Positions 14,411 to 23,600 of a stretch of 33,694 nucleotides of DNA are shown here, piece after piece. Every line of letters starts with the position of its first letter. Position 1 is the first letter of the stretch. The position numbers and the translations under genes were made by a program. The stretch spans positions 1 through 33,694 of the forward strand of contig NZ_JAKSXY010000041.1 of NCBI RefSeq assembly GCF_022829445.1, given 5' to 3'. The DNA is from Methylobacterium sp. J-068. Its GTDB lineage: Bacteria > Pseudomonadota > Alphaproteobacteria > Rhizobiales > Beijerinckiaceae. Under the pieces are notes generated by a model. It made no database searches and had not been told where the DNA came from. It saw only the letters and a list, made by a program, of their open reading frames with translations.

Positions 14411-14818
14411 ATGACAGCCCAGCGCGGCAAGGACCTGCTCATCCGCATCGGCAACGGCGCCGGCTTCGTCGCCGTGGCGGGCCTGCGGGCGAGGCAGATC
14501 GCCTTCAACGCCGAGACCGTGGACGTGACGAACGCGGATTCGGCCGGGCGCTGGCGCGAACTCCTGGCCGGCGCCGGGGTGCGCCGCGCCGCCCTCTCGG
14601 GCGCCGGGGTGTTTCGCGACGAAGCCTCGGACCTGCGCCTGCGCCAGGTGTTCTTCGACGGCGCGCTGGAGACCTTCCAGGTCGTGGTGCCGGCCTTCGG
14701 CACGCTGGAGGGCCTGTTCCAGATCACGAGCCTCGAATATCGCGGCGACCATGCCGGCGAGGTCACCTTCGACATGGCCCTCGATTCGGCCGGCCCCTTG
14801 AGCTTCACGGCCGCCTGA
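14411..14818 (+). CDS. major tail tube protein, TP901-1 type (GTA gp9)
   Basis: A 135-residue tube subunit. Signatures: RGKDLLIRIGNGAGFVAVAG, IAFNAETVDVTNADSAGRWR, then SGAGVFRDEASD, a LEYRGDHAGEVTFDMALDS strand and a terminal LSFTAA. ATG 14411 follows AAGGGAG. Its stop overlaps the next start by one base (TGATG, 14816-14820). Confidence 0.9.
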   Translation: MTAQRGKDLLIRIGNGAGFVAVAGLRARQIAFNAETVDVTNADSAGRWRELLAGAGVRRAALSGAGVFRDEASDLRLRQVFFDGALETFQVVVPAFGTLEGLFQITSLEYRGDHAGEVTFDMALDSAGPLSFTAA

Positions 14819-15141
14819 TGGTCAACCGCAGGCGCGGCGAGGTGGCCCTGGCCCTGGGCACCGAGCGCTACACTCTCTGCCTGACCCTGGGCGCCCTGGC
14901 CGAACTCGAGGACGCCCTCGGGGCGGCCGACCTCGCGGGCCTCGCGGCCCGGTTCTCTCAAGGCGGCCTGAAGAGCCGCGACCTCATCGCCCTGCTGGGC
15001 GCCGCCCTGCGCGGGGGCGGGCACGACCTCGATGCGGCCGCCGTCGCGGCACTGCCGCTGGCCGGCGATCTGGACGGCATCGCGCGGGCCCTCGGCGCGG
15101 CGCTGGCCGCCGCCTTCGGGGAGATTCCCGAAAACCCTTGA
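14818..15141 (+). CDS. tail assembly chaperone (GTA gp10-like)
   Basis: A 107-residue GTA TAC-type chaperone: RGEVALALGTERYTLCLTLG, ALAELEDALGAADLAGLAAR and ALLGAALRGGG. It should bind the tape measure during tail assembly. Coupled by overlaps on both sides. Confidence 0.85.
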   Translation: MVNRRRGEVALALGTERYTLCLTLGALAELEDALGAADLAGLAARFSQGGLKSRDLIALLGAALRGGGHDLDAAAVAALPLAGDLDGIARALGAALAAAFGEIPENP

Positions 15142-15386
15142 GCCCCACGGGCGGGACCGCGCCGGAGCCGCCCTCCGCCTTCCCGTGGGACGACGCGCTG
15201 GCGCTCGGACTCGGGCGCCTGCACTGGCGCCCGCGCGACTTCTGGCGCGCCACGCCGCGCGAATTGCTGGCGGCCGCCGGGCTGGTCACCTCCCGCCCGG
15301 CGGCCCTCGACCGGGATGGCCTGCGGAGCCTGATCGCGCGCTACCCCGATCCCGACCCTGCCCCCGATGTCCGGAGCGAGGACTGA
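15138..15386 (+). CDS. small tail assembly protein (GTA gp10.1 / rcc01693-like)
   Basis: An 82-residue protein starting at a TTG (15138) that overlaps the previous stop (TTGA). No other start gives the conserved N-terminus. The core FPWDDALALGLGRLHW and FWRATPRELLAAAG is the rcc01693-family signature found between gp10 and the tape measure, where it probably acts as the second chaperone. The final residues are acidic and Pro-rich. Confidence 0.8.
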   Translation: MSPTGGTAPEPPSAFPWDDALALGLGRLHWRPRDFWRATPRELLAAAGLVTSRPAALDRDGLRSLIARYPDPDPAPDVRSED

Positions 15387-15388
15387 CC

Positions 15389-15967
15389 ATGGCCGAGACC
15401 GCCCTCGATGCCGCGAACACCGCCCGCGCCAAGCAGTTGGAGACCCTCGACCGGCTGGCCCAGAAGTTCGGGCAGAGCCTGTCGAAGGCGCTCAACGTCA
15501 ATGTCGGCGCCGGGCGCCAGCTCGACAGCGTGCTCGGCACGCTCACCACCAAGCTCTCGAACGTGGCCATCAAGGCGGCCCTGAGCCCGGTCAAGGCCGG
15601 CATCACCCGGCTGGTGAACGGGCTGATCAACCCCGGCGCGGGCAGCGAGGCCACCGCGTTCGCGCGCGGCGGAATCCTGTCGCAGGGCCGGGTGCGCCCC
15701 TTCGCGGCGGGCGGCGTCGTGGCCGCCCCCACCTACTTTCCCATGCGGGACGGGCTCGGCCTGATGGGCGAAGCCGGCCCCGAGGCGATCCTGCCCCTGA
15801 CGCGCGGCAGCGACGGGCGCCTCGGCGTGGCGGCGGGCGGCGCCCGGTCTTCGGGGCCGGTGACCATCAACATCGCGACCCCCGACGTCGCGAGCTTCCG
15901 CCGCTCGGAAGCCCAGGTGGCCGCGAGCCTCGCCCGGGCGGTGGCGCGAGGCCGGCGCGGCCTCTGA
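15389..15967 (+). CDS. short tail tape measure protein (GTA gp11)
   Basis: A 192-residue tape measure. It has an N-terminal helix (AKQLETLDRLAQKFGQ), an amphipathic middle (TTKLSNVAIKAALSPVKAG) and the conserved glycine-rich end: FARGGILS, FAAGGVVAAPTYFPM, GLMGEAGPEAILPL. The short length fits a short GTA-type tail (the R. capsulatus protein is about 219 residues as I recall) and contrasts with the long tape measures of siphophages. ATG 15389 is two bases past the previous stop. Confidence 0.87.
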   Translation: MAETALDAANTARAKQLETLDRLAQKFGQSLSKALNVNVGAGRQLDSVLGTLTTKLSNVAIKAALSPVKAGITRLVNGLINPGAGSEATAFARGGILSQGRVRPFAAGGVVAAPTYFPMRDGLGLMGEAGPEAILPLTRGSDGRLGVAAGGARSSGPVTINIATPDVASFRRSEAQVAASLARAVARGRRGL

Positions 15968-16006
15968 GCGCCGAGGGACCGTGAGCGCGCGAGGGAAGGA
16001 CCCATC

Positions 16007-16660
16007 ATGAGCACCGAACCGCCGAGCGACTTCCACGAGGTGCGCTTTCCCCTCGACGTGGCCCTGCGCGGCAGTGGCGGCCCGACCCGGCTCACCGAGA
16101 TCGTGACCCTGGCCTCGGGCCGCGAGCACCGCAACAGCCGCTGGGCCGATTCGCGCCGGCGCTACGATGCGGGCTTCGGCATCCGCACCCTCGACGCGCT
16201 CCACGCCGTGCTGAGCTTCTTCGAGGAACGGCGCGGGCGGCTCTACGGCTTCCGCTACCACGACCGGGTCGACGCGCGTTCCGGCCCGCCCTCGCGCGCC
16301 ATCGCGGCCACCGACCAGTTGCTCGGGCTCGGCGACGGGAGCACGCGGGTGTTCCAGCTCGCCAAGACCTACGGCACCGGGCCGACGCCCTATCGCCGGG
16401 TGATCACCAAGCCAGTGGCCGAGAGCGTGCGGGTGGCGGTGAACGGCCTGGCGGTGCCGCCCGCCCAGGTCGCCTGCGACGCCACCACCGGGCGCATCAC
16501 CTTCGCGGCCGACGCGGTGCCGGCCGCCGGGCTCCGCGTCACGGCCGGCTTCGGCTTCGACGTGCCCGTGCGCTTCGACAGCGACGACCTCAGCATCGAC
16601 CTCTCGGCCTTCACCGCCGGTGAGATCCCGAAGGTGCCGCTCATCGAGATCGTGCCGTAG
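16007..16660 (+). CDS. distal tail protein, DUF2460 (GTA gp12)
   Basis: A 217-residue DUF2460/TIGR02217 protein. Signatures: FHEVRFPLDVALRGSGGP, TEIVTLASGREHRN, RYDAGFGIRTLDALHAVLSF, GRLYGFRYHDRVD, ATDQLLGLGDGSTRVFQLAK and a C-terminal GEIPKVPLIEIVP. It forms the ring joining tail tube and baseplate hub. ATG 16007 follows GGAAGGA. Its last 20 bases overlap the 3' end of the convergent PPOX gene. Confidence 0.92.
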   Translation: MSTEPPSDFHEVRFPLDVALRGSGGPTRLTEIVTLASGREHRNSRWADSRRRYDAGFGIRTLDALHAVLSFFEERRGRLYGFRYHDRVDARSGPPSRAIAATDQLLGLGDGSTRVFQLAKTYGTGPTPYRRVITKPVAESVRVAVNGLAVPPAQVACDATTGRITFAADAVPAAGLRVTAGFGFDVPVRFDSDDLSIDLSAFTAGEIPKVPLIEIVP

Positions 16661-17573
16661 CGGGGGCGGCATCGAAGCGCAGGGGCCACGCGCCCGGGCG
16701 CCGGACGATTGTCCGGGGCGAGAAGCGCCAGAGCCGTTCGGCGCCCGGAAAGTCCGTCACCCCGGACGCGTCGGGCAGCACCTCGGCGCGCCCGGTCATC
16801 TGCAGCAGGTCGCCGCCGGCGAAATCGACGAAGACGAGCCCGGCGCGGGGATTGGCGAGCATGTTCCCGAGGGTGTTGAAGAACCGGTTGCCGGAATAAT
16901 CTGGGACCGTGAGGGTGCCGTCGGCCTCGACCCTCACGAAGCCGGCCGGCCCGCCGCGATGCGAGACGTCGACCTGGCGGCCTCCGTCCCCGCCCGCCGC
17001 GTAGGTGGCGACGAAGAACGTGTCGGCGCCCGCGACCAGCGCGCGGGCGCGCGGGTCCAGGCGATCCGCGATCTCGGGAGCGGTACCGCCGGCCGGGACC
17101 CGGTGCGGCGCCGGCCGGACGTGGATGTATTGCGGGCAGTTGCCGAAGCCCTGCTGCACCCGGACCGTGAAACCGTCGCCGTCCGCGCGCCGGAGGATTC
17201 CGTTGAGGCGGTTGCGCCGTCGCGTCGCAAGGTCGATCCCGAGGAGCCCGATCGCGGCGCCGTCCGTGAAGCCGGCCTCGGCGGGATCGCCGGGCTCGGG
17301 CGGCGCCCGTACCCGCAGGTGGGTCGGGTCGGACGCCTCGAGGAAGCCCGGCGCCCCGGTCCGCAGGGTCGCCCAGACGTCCCCGGCCGGATCGACCGCG
17401 CCCAGGACCACGAAGGGCAGCAGGCCGTAGAACGCGCGATGCTGCTCGGTCAGATGGTCGCGGATCACGCGGGGGCCGAGTTCGGCCATCCGGCCGGCGA
17501 CGCCGATGCGCGCCTGCATGGCGATCTCGCCCGCGTGCCAGGGCGCGGTGGAAACGGGTTCGGAGCGGGACAT
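16641..17573 (-). CDS. pyridoxamine 5'-phosphate oxidase-family flavoprotein
   Basis: A 310-residue PPOX split-barrel protein. The barrel core covers about residues 50-145 (FYGLLPFVVLGAVDPAGD, VWATLRTGAPGFLE, GLLGIDLATRRRNRLNG) and again 180-290 (ADTFFVATYAAG, FVRVEADGTLTVPDYSGN, NTLGNMLANPRAGLVFVDF). Such proteins bind FMN and reduce or oxidise small molecules; the substrate is unknown. ATG 17573 follows GGGAG. It is 29 bases downstream of the GST gene on the same strand, so the two probably form an operon. This is a chromosomal-type metabolic gene, not a particle gene. Confidence 0.85.
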   Translation of the reverse strand: MSRSEPVSTAPWHAGEIAMQARIGVAGRMAELGPRVIRDHLTEQHRAFYGLLPFVVLGAVDPAGDVWATLRTGAPGFLEASDPTHLRVRAPPEPGDPAEAGFTDGAAIGLLGIDLATRRRNRLNGILRRADGDGFTVRVQQGFGNCPQYIHVRPAPHRVPAGGTAPEIADRLDPRARALVAGADTFFVATYAAGGDGGRQVDVSHRGGPAGFVRVEADGTLTVPDYSGNRFFNTLGNMLANPRAGLVFVDFAGGDLLQMTGRAEVLPDASGVTDFPGAERLWRFSPRTIVRRPGAWPLRFDAAPATARSR

Positions 17574-17602
17574 GGAATGTCTCCCATGAGGGGTTGTGCG
17601 TC

Positions 17603-18217
17603 TCAGGCCGCGCGCAGGCCGGTCGGCGTCTGCGGAAAGGGCACGAAGCCGGGCAGCGCCTCGATGCGCGCGAGCCAGGCGCGGACCGCCGCGTAGGGCG
17701 TGAGATCGACGTTTCCTTCCGGCGCGGCGGCGACGTAGCTGTAGAGCGCCACGTCCGCGAGGGTCGGGTGATCGGCGGCGAGCCAGGGCCGGGCCGCGAG
17801 TTCGGCCTCAATGCGGCCGAGGATGAGGTGAGCGCGGGCGATCACCTCCGCGGCGTCGAAGGACGCGCCGAACACGGTGATCAGGCGGGCGGCGGCCGGG
17901 CCGAAGGCGATGGGTCCCGCCGCGACGGAGAGCCAGCGCTGCACCCGTGCCGCGCCGGCCGCGTCCTCCGGCAGCCAATCCGTCCGCCCGAGCTTCTTTG
18001 CCAGGTAGACCAGGATGGCGTTCGAGTCCGGAACCACCGTCTCGCCGTCCACCAGCACGGGCACCTGACCGAAGGAGTTCAGCCGCAGGAAGTCGGGGTC
18101 CTTGTGCTCGCCCTTGGCCAGGTCGACCTCGACGATCGCGCACGGCGCGCCGAGCAGGGACAGGAACAGGCGCGCCCGGTGGGCGTGCCCGGACAGGGCG
18201 ACGTGGAACAGCTTCAT
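17603..18217 (-). CDS. glutathione S-transferase family protein
   Basis: A 204-residue GST. The thioredoxin-fold domain (1-78) shows [20 protein letters not shown], the cis-Pro motif [10 protein letters not shown] and the glutathione-binding [13 protein letters not shown]. The helical domain (about 85-204) has [20 protein letters not shown]. It conjugates or transfers glutathione on an unknown electrophile and may act with the PPOX downstream in detoxification. ATG 18217 follows GGAGAG. It is divergent from the LysR-type gene, a classical target-regulator arrangement. Confidence 0.9.
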   Translation of the reverse strand: MKLFHVALSGHAHRARLFLSLLGAPCAIVEVDLAKGEHKDPDFLRLNSFGQVPVLVDGETVVPDSNAILVYLAKKLGRTDWLPEDAAGAARVQRWLSVAAGPIAFGPAAARLITVFGASFDAAEVIARAHLILGRIEAELAARPWLAADHPTLADVALYSYVAAAPEGNVDLTPYAAVRAWLARIEALPGFVPFPQTPTGLRAA

Positions 18218-18280
18218 GGGATCTCTCCGGGTGGATCGGCCGGCCGCGCCGGGCAGATCCGCATCAGAGACCCTTCGGCG

Positions 18281-18309
18281 GATTGCGTGAACCGGCATTC
18301 GCTGCAATC
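18281..18309. promoter_or_regulatory. possible LysR operator in the GST/LysR intergenic region
   Basis: GATTGC (18281-18286) and GCAATC (18304-18309) form an inverted repeat with a 17-base spacer inside the 135-base divergent region 18218-18352. Position suits a LysR-type site; arm length is short, so support is modest. Confidence 0.3.
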
Positions 18310-18352
18310 GACTGTTCCGGGAACTGGAATGATCGGCGGGCGCGGAGGCGGC

Positions 18353-19252
18353 ATGGACAGGTTGCAGGCGATGCGGGTCTTCGTGCGCGTGGCCGAGTGC
18401 GGCGGCTTCGCCGAGGCCGGGCGCCAACTCGCCATGAGCCCGCCCGCCGTGACCCGCGCGGTGGCGGCCCTCGAGGAGCGGATCGGGACCCGGCTTCTCG
18501 CGCGGACTACGCGCACGGTGAAGCTCACGGAGGCGGGGGGCCGCTACCTGGAGGATTGCCGCCGCATCCTTTCGGAGATCGAGGAGGCGGACGCCGCTGC
18601 ATCCGGGTCCTACGCGACGCCGTCCGGCACGCTCACCGTCACCGCGCCCGTGCAGTTCGGACGCCTCTACGTCCTGCCCGTCATCACGGAGTACCTCGCG
18701 CGCCACCCGGCGATGGCCGCACGCGCCCTGTTCCTCGACCGCGTGATCAACATGATCGACGAGGGCGCCGATGTGGGGGTCCGCATCGGCCACCTCGCCG
18801 ATTCCGGCCTGACGGCGATCCGGGTCGGGAGCGTGCGACGGGTCCTCTGCGCGGCGCCGGACTATCTCGACCGGCACGGGACACCCGAGACGATGCGCGG
18901 GCTGCCGGATCACGCTCTCATCGGCACGATGGGCAGCGGGTTCACGGGCGGGCGCCGGAAGGGACCGATGGGCGCCCCGCCGCGCCCCCGGCTGGTCTGC
19001 AACACCATCGATTCCGTCCTGGCGGCCGCGCTCGCCGGGCACGGCATCGCGCACCTGCTGTCCTACCAGGTCGCTCCGGCGGTGGCGGAGGGCCGGCTCA
19101 AGCTGATCCTCGACGATCCGGACGCGGACCCGATGCCGGTTCACGTCGTGAATCCCGACGGCCGGCGCGCGCCCGCGAAGGTGCGGGCCTTCATCGATCT
19201 CGCCGTGGCGCGGCTTCGCGCCGACCCGCGGGTCAATCCCACGCGTTCCTGA
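18353..19252 (+). CDS. LysR-family transcriptional regulator
   Basis: A 299-residue LysR regulator. The winged HTH (1-60) reads [39 protein letters not shown] and [17 protein letters not shown]. The effector-binding domain follows from about residue 88, with [20 protein letters not shown] and [15 protein letters not shown]. It probably controls the divergent GST-PPOX pair and itself. ATG 18353 follows GGAGG at a short 4-base spacing; ATG 18329 is an in-frame alternative. Its stop (19250-19252) is only 10 bases before the gp13 start, so gp13 and following genes may be read from the LysR promoter. Confidence 0.9.
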   Translation: MDRLQAMRVFVRVAECGGFAEAGRQLAMSPPAVTRAVAALEERIGTRLLARTTRTVKLTEAGGRYLEDCRRILSEIEEADAAASGSYATPSGTLTVTAPVQFGRLYVLPVITEYLARHPAMAARALFLDRVINMIDEGADVGVRIGHLADSGLTAIRVGSVRRVLCAAPDYLDRHGTPETMRGLPDHALIGTMGSGFTGGRRKGPMGAPPRPRLVCNTIDSVLAAALAGHGIAHLLSYQVAPAVAEGRLKLILDDPDADPMPVHVVNPDGRRAPAKVRAFIDLAVARLRADPRVNPTRS

Positions 19253-19262
19253 GGATCCGGCG

Positions 19263-20156
19263 ATGCGCGACCTCCCTCCCGACCTCGCCGCCCACCTGGC
19301 GGGCGGGGCCACCACCCTGTGCCACGCCTGGGCGCTGACCCGGCGCGACGGAGCGCGGCTCGGCTTCACCGACCACGACCGCGACCTGACCTTCGGTGGC
19401 CTGACCCACGCCGCGCGCACCGGTCTGGAGGCGGCCGAGGCCAGCGCCGAACTCGGCTTCGCCATCGGCGGCGGCGAGGTCGCGGGCGCGCTGACCGCCA
19501 TGGGGCTCGACGACGACGCGATCGCGGGCGGTCTCTACGACGGGGCGTCCGTGGAGACCTGGCTGGTCGACTGGAGCAACCCGGAGACCCGCCTCCTCCT
19601 CGATGTCGGCACCATCGGCGAGGTGCGCCGGGCCGGCACCGCCTTCGTGGCGGAGTTGCGCGGGCTGATGGATCAGCTCGACGCCGAGCGCGGCCGAACC
19701 TACCGCGCCACCTGCGGGGCCGATCTCGGCGATGCCCGCTGCCGGGTCGACCTCGCGGATTCGCGCTTCCACACCACCGGCACCGTCCTGGCCGTGCCCG
19801 ATCCCGGAACGCTGGAGGTGAGCCTCGCCGGCCCGTTCGGGGAAGGCTGGTTCGCGGGAGGGCGCCTCGTCTGGACAAGCGGCACGCAGGCCGGCGAGGC
19901 CGGCGACCTGCGACTGCAATCCGGAACGGCCGGGGCGGTCCGGCTCGAACTCTGGCAGGCGCCGGCCCGCATGGCCGCGCCGGGCGACGGATTCCGCCTC
20001 GTCGCGGGCTGCGACAAGCGCCTCGCGACCTGCCGCGAGAAATTCGCCAACGTGCCGAACTTCCAGGGTTTCCCGCACATGCCGGGCAACGACTTCGTGC
20101 TGCGCCAGGTCCCCGGCTCTGGCCCCGGGCTCGATGGCGGCAGCCTGTTCCGGTGA
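19263..20156 (+). CDS. baseplate hub protein, DUF2163 (GTA gp13)
   Basis: A 297-residue DUF2163 protein. Signatures: [53 protein letters not shown] and a C-terminal [17 protein letters not shown]. Two Cys pairs (CX8C near residue 155 and CX6C near 255, GCDKRLATC) match those thought to hold an Fe-S cluster in the GTA hub. ATG 19263 uses a GAGGA that overlaps the LysR stop. Confidence 0.92.
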   Translation: MRDLPPDLAAHLAGGATTLCHAWALTRRDGARLGFTDHDRDLTFGGLTHAARTGLEAAEASAELGFAIGGGEVAGALTAMGLDDDAIAGGLYDGASVETWLVDWSNPETRLLLDVGTIGEVRRAGTAFVAELRGLMDQLDAERGRTYRATCGADLGDARCRVDLADSRFHTTGTVLAVPDPGTLEVSLAGPFGEGWFAGGRLVWTSGTQAGEAGDLRLQSGTAGAVRLELWQAPARMAAPGDGFRLVAGCDKRLATCREKFANVPNFQGFPHMPGNDFVLRQVPGSGPGLDGGSLFR

Positions 20157-20163
20157 GGGCGCC

Positions 20164-20637
20164 ATGGGCCTCGACACGAATCCCGACCTGTTCGTGACCC
20201 TGGCGCGGAGCTGGATCGGCACGCCCTACCGGCACCAGGCCTCGCTCAAGGGCGTGGGCTGCGACTGCCTCGGGCTCCTGCGCGGGGTCTGGCGCGAGGC
20301 CCTCGGCCCCGAGCCGGAGGCGGCGCCCCCCTATGCCGCCTCCTGGGCCGAATCGGCGCCGCCCGGAACCGATCCCCTGGCGCAGGCCGCGCGGCGGCAC
20401 CTCGTGCCCGTCGCGGGTCCACGCGCCGACTACGCTCCGCGCCCGGGCGACGTGCTGCTCTTCCGCTTCCGCGCCCACCTGCCGGCCCGGCACTGCGCCA
20501 TCGCCACCGGCCTCGGCACCATGATCCACGCCCATGACGGCGCCGCCGTCACGGAGGTGGCGCTGACGGGCTGGTGGCGCCGCCACCTCGCCCATGCCTT
20601 CCGGTTTCCCGAGCCGGCGCCGCACCCGGCCGGGTGA
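20164..20637 (+). CDS. NlpC/P60 tail peptidase (GTA gp14)
   Basis: A 157-residue NlpC/P60 cysteine peptidase carried in the tail to cut cell-wall peptide. Motifs: SWIGTPYRHQAS, the catalytic Cys35 in CDCLGLLRGVW, and His110 in LPARHCAIATG, followed by MIHAHDG. ATG 20164 lies 7 bases past the gp13 stop with GAGGG upstream. Confidence 0.9.
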   Translation: MGLDTNPDLFVTLARSWIGTPYRHQASLKGVGCDCLGLLRGVWREALGPEPEAAPPYAASWAESAPPGTDPLAQAARRHLVPVAGPRADYAPRPGDVLLFRFRAHLPARHCAIATGLGTMIHAHDGAAVTEVALTGWWRRHLAHAFRFPEPAPHPAG

Positions 20638-20669
20638 CGCCTCGACCATCCCATTTCCCGGAGCCCGCC

Positions 20670-23600
20670 ATGGCCACGCTGATCCTGCAAACCGCCGGAG
20701 CGGCGGTCGGTACGGCGCTCGGCGGACCGATCGGCGGGATCATCGGCAGCGCGGTCGGAGCGGCGGCAGGGTCGGGCATCGACAGCGCGATCTTCGGCGG
20801 CGGGGGCACGCGCCGGGTCGAGGGTCCGCGCCTGTCCGACGTGGCGGGCTTGAGTTCCACGGAGGGCGACCCGATCCCCCGCGTCTACGGCCGCGCGCGG
20901 ATCGGCGGCACGCTGATCTGGGCGACGCGGCCCCTGGAGGTCGCGAGCACCAGCGTCGAGCGGGCGGCGGGCGCCAAGGGCGGCGGCGGGGGCAAGACCG
21001 TGCGCACCGCCTACGCCTACTTCGCAGACCTCGCCATCGGCCTGTGCGAGGGCGAGATCGCGGGCATCCGGCGAGTCTGGGCGGACGGGCTTGAGATCGA
21101 CCTGACCACTCTCGCGCTGCGCCTGCACCGGGGCGGCACGGACCAGGCGCCCGACCCGCTGATCGTCGCCAAGGAAGGCGAGGAGAACGCGCCCGCCTAT
21201 CGCGGCCTCGCCTACGTGGTGTTCGAGCGCCTGGCGCTGGACGCGTTCGGCAACCGCATCCCGCAATTCGCCTTCGAGGTGATCCGCCCGGTGGCGGGCC
21301 TCGCGGCGATGATCCGCGCCGTCTGCCTCATCCCCGGCTCCACGGAGTTCGGCCTCGACCCGCTGCGCGTGACGGAGGATGCCGGCTACGGCACCACCCG
21401 CCCGGCCAACCGCTTTCAGCTTCAGGCGAACACCGACGTCGTCGCCTCGCTGGACGCGCTCCAGGCCCTGTGCCCGCGTCTCACCCGCATCTCCGTGGTG
21501 GCGAGCTGGTTCGGCGACGACCTGCGCGCCGGCCAATGCACGATCGCCCCCAAGGTCGACAATGCCACGAAGATCACCACGGGCGACGCCTGGTCCGTGG
21601 CCGGATTCGGGCGGAGCGCGGCCGGCACCGTCTCGACGGCGCCGGGCGGCGGGCCGGCCTATGGCGGCACCCCCTCGGATGCAGGCCTCGGCCGGCTGGT
21701 GGCCGAGTTGCGCCGTCGCGGCCTCGGTGTGGTGCTCTACCCCTTCGTGATGATGGACGTGCCCGTCGGCAACGCCCTGGCGGACCCGCGCGGCGCCGCG
21801 CACCAGCCGCCCTATCCCTGGCGCGGGCGCATCACCTGCCACCCGGCGCCCGGCCGGCCCGGCAGCCCGGACGGCACGGAGGCGGCGGAAGCGCAGGTCG
21901 CCGCGTTCTTCGAGGGGTATCGCGCCTTCGTCCTGCACTACGCGGATCTCGCCGCGACCTGGGCGGCCGAGGGCGTGGACCTCGCGGGCTTCATCGTCGG
22001 CAGCGAATTCGTGGGTCTCACCCGGGTCCGGGGGGGCTTCGGATCGTACCCCGCCGTGGCGCGCCTTCGGGCGTTGGCGAACGACGTGCGTGGGCGCCTC
22101 GGCCCGGGCGTCGCGCTGGTCTACGCCGCCGACTGGACCGAGTACGGCGCCGATGTCCGCGACGGCGGGGCCACGATCCGCTTTCCCCTCGACGCGCTCT
22201 TCGCCGACCCCGCCATCGACGCCGTGGGGATCGACTACTACCCGCCCCTGACCGACTGGCGCGACGGCGCGGACCACGCCGACCTCGCGCTCGCCGACGA
22301 CATCTACGACCGCGCCTACCTCAAGGGCCGGGTCGGTGCCGGCGAGGCCTTCGACTGGTACTACCGCGACGCGTCCGACCGGGCGGCGCAGATCCGCACG
22401 CCGATCGGCGACGGCGCCTACGCCAAGCCCTGGATCCATCGGGCGAAGGACCTCGTGGCGTGGTGGTCGAACCCCCATGTCGAGCGCGAGGGCGGCGTCG
22501 AGACCCGCGCCACCGCCTGGGTGCCGCGCGGAAAGCCGATCTGGCTCACCGAGATCGGCGTGCCGGCGGTGGACAAGGGCACCAACGGTCCCAACGTCTT
22601 CCCCGACCCGAAATCCTCGGAGGACGCGGCACCGCCGCACTCGCGCGGCACCCGCGACGACCTGATCCAGGCGCGCGGCCTCGCCGCGATCCTGGCGCGG
22701 TTCGATCCCGGCCTGCCCGGCTTCGAGGCCGACCACAATCCGGTCTCCCCGCTCTACGGCGGGACCATGGTGCCGGCGGATGCGATCTTCGTCTGGGCTT
22801 GGGACGCCCGTCCCTACCCGGCCTTTCCGGACTTCGACACCGTCTGGTCGGACGCGGGCAACTGGCCGGTCGGACACTGGATCACGGGCCGGATCGAGGG
22901 ATTGGAACTCGACCGGCTCATCGCCGCGATCCTGTCCGATCTCGGGATCGGGGTGCCCGCCGCGATCACCGCCGACGCCTTCCTCGACGGCTACGTCATC
23001 GACCGCCCGATGTCGGCCCGCGCCGCCCTCGAACCCCTGGCGCAGCTCTACGGCCTCGACGTCTCGGCGCTGGCCGGAACTCTGAGCGTCCAGGGGCCGC
23101 GCCGCGAGGTCCCGCGCGTCATCGAGGCCGACGACCTCGCCCTGGTCCGGCCCGAGGACGCGCCGCTGACCCGCGTCCGGGCGGAGGAGGCGGAACTGCC
23201 CCGCTCGATCGAGATCGGCTTCACCGATGGGCAGAGCGCCGAGTATCGCCGGGCGGGCGCCGCCGCGATCCGCCCCACCGGCGCGCGCCGGCGCGAGACC
23301 CGGATGGAGGCCGCCATCGTCACGCGGCGCGACTGCGCCGAGGCCCTGGCGGAGGCGGCCCTCGACGCCGCCCTCGCGGCCCGCGACACGGCCCGGTTTC
23401 GCCTGAGCCCGCGCCGGATCGACCTCGCGCCGGGGGATCTCCTCGCCCTGCCGGGCGAGCGCCTGCCCCACCGCATTATGCGGATCGCCGACAGCCCGCA
23501 GGGGCGGGACCTGGAGACCCGCGGCGTGCCGCTCCACGGCCGGGCTCCGCGCCCCACCGACCGGGCGGAGGCGCGCCCGCGCCGGGCCCCGCCGACCCTC

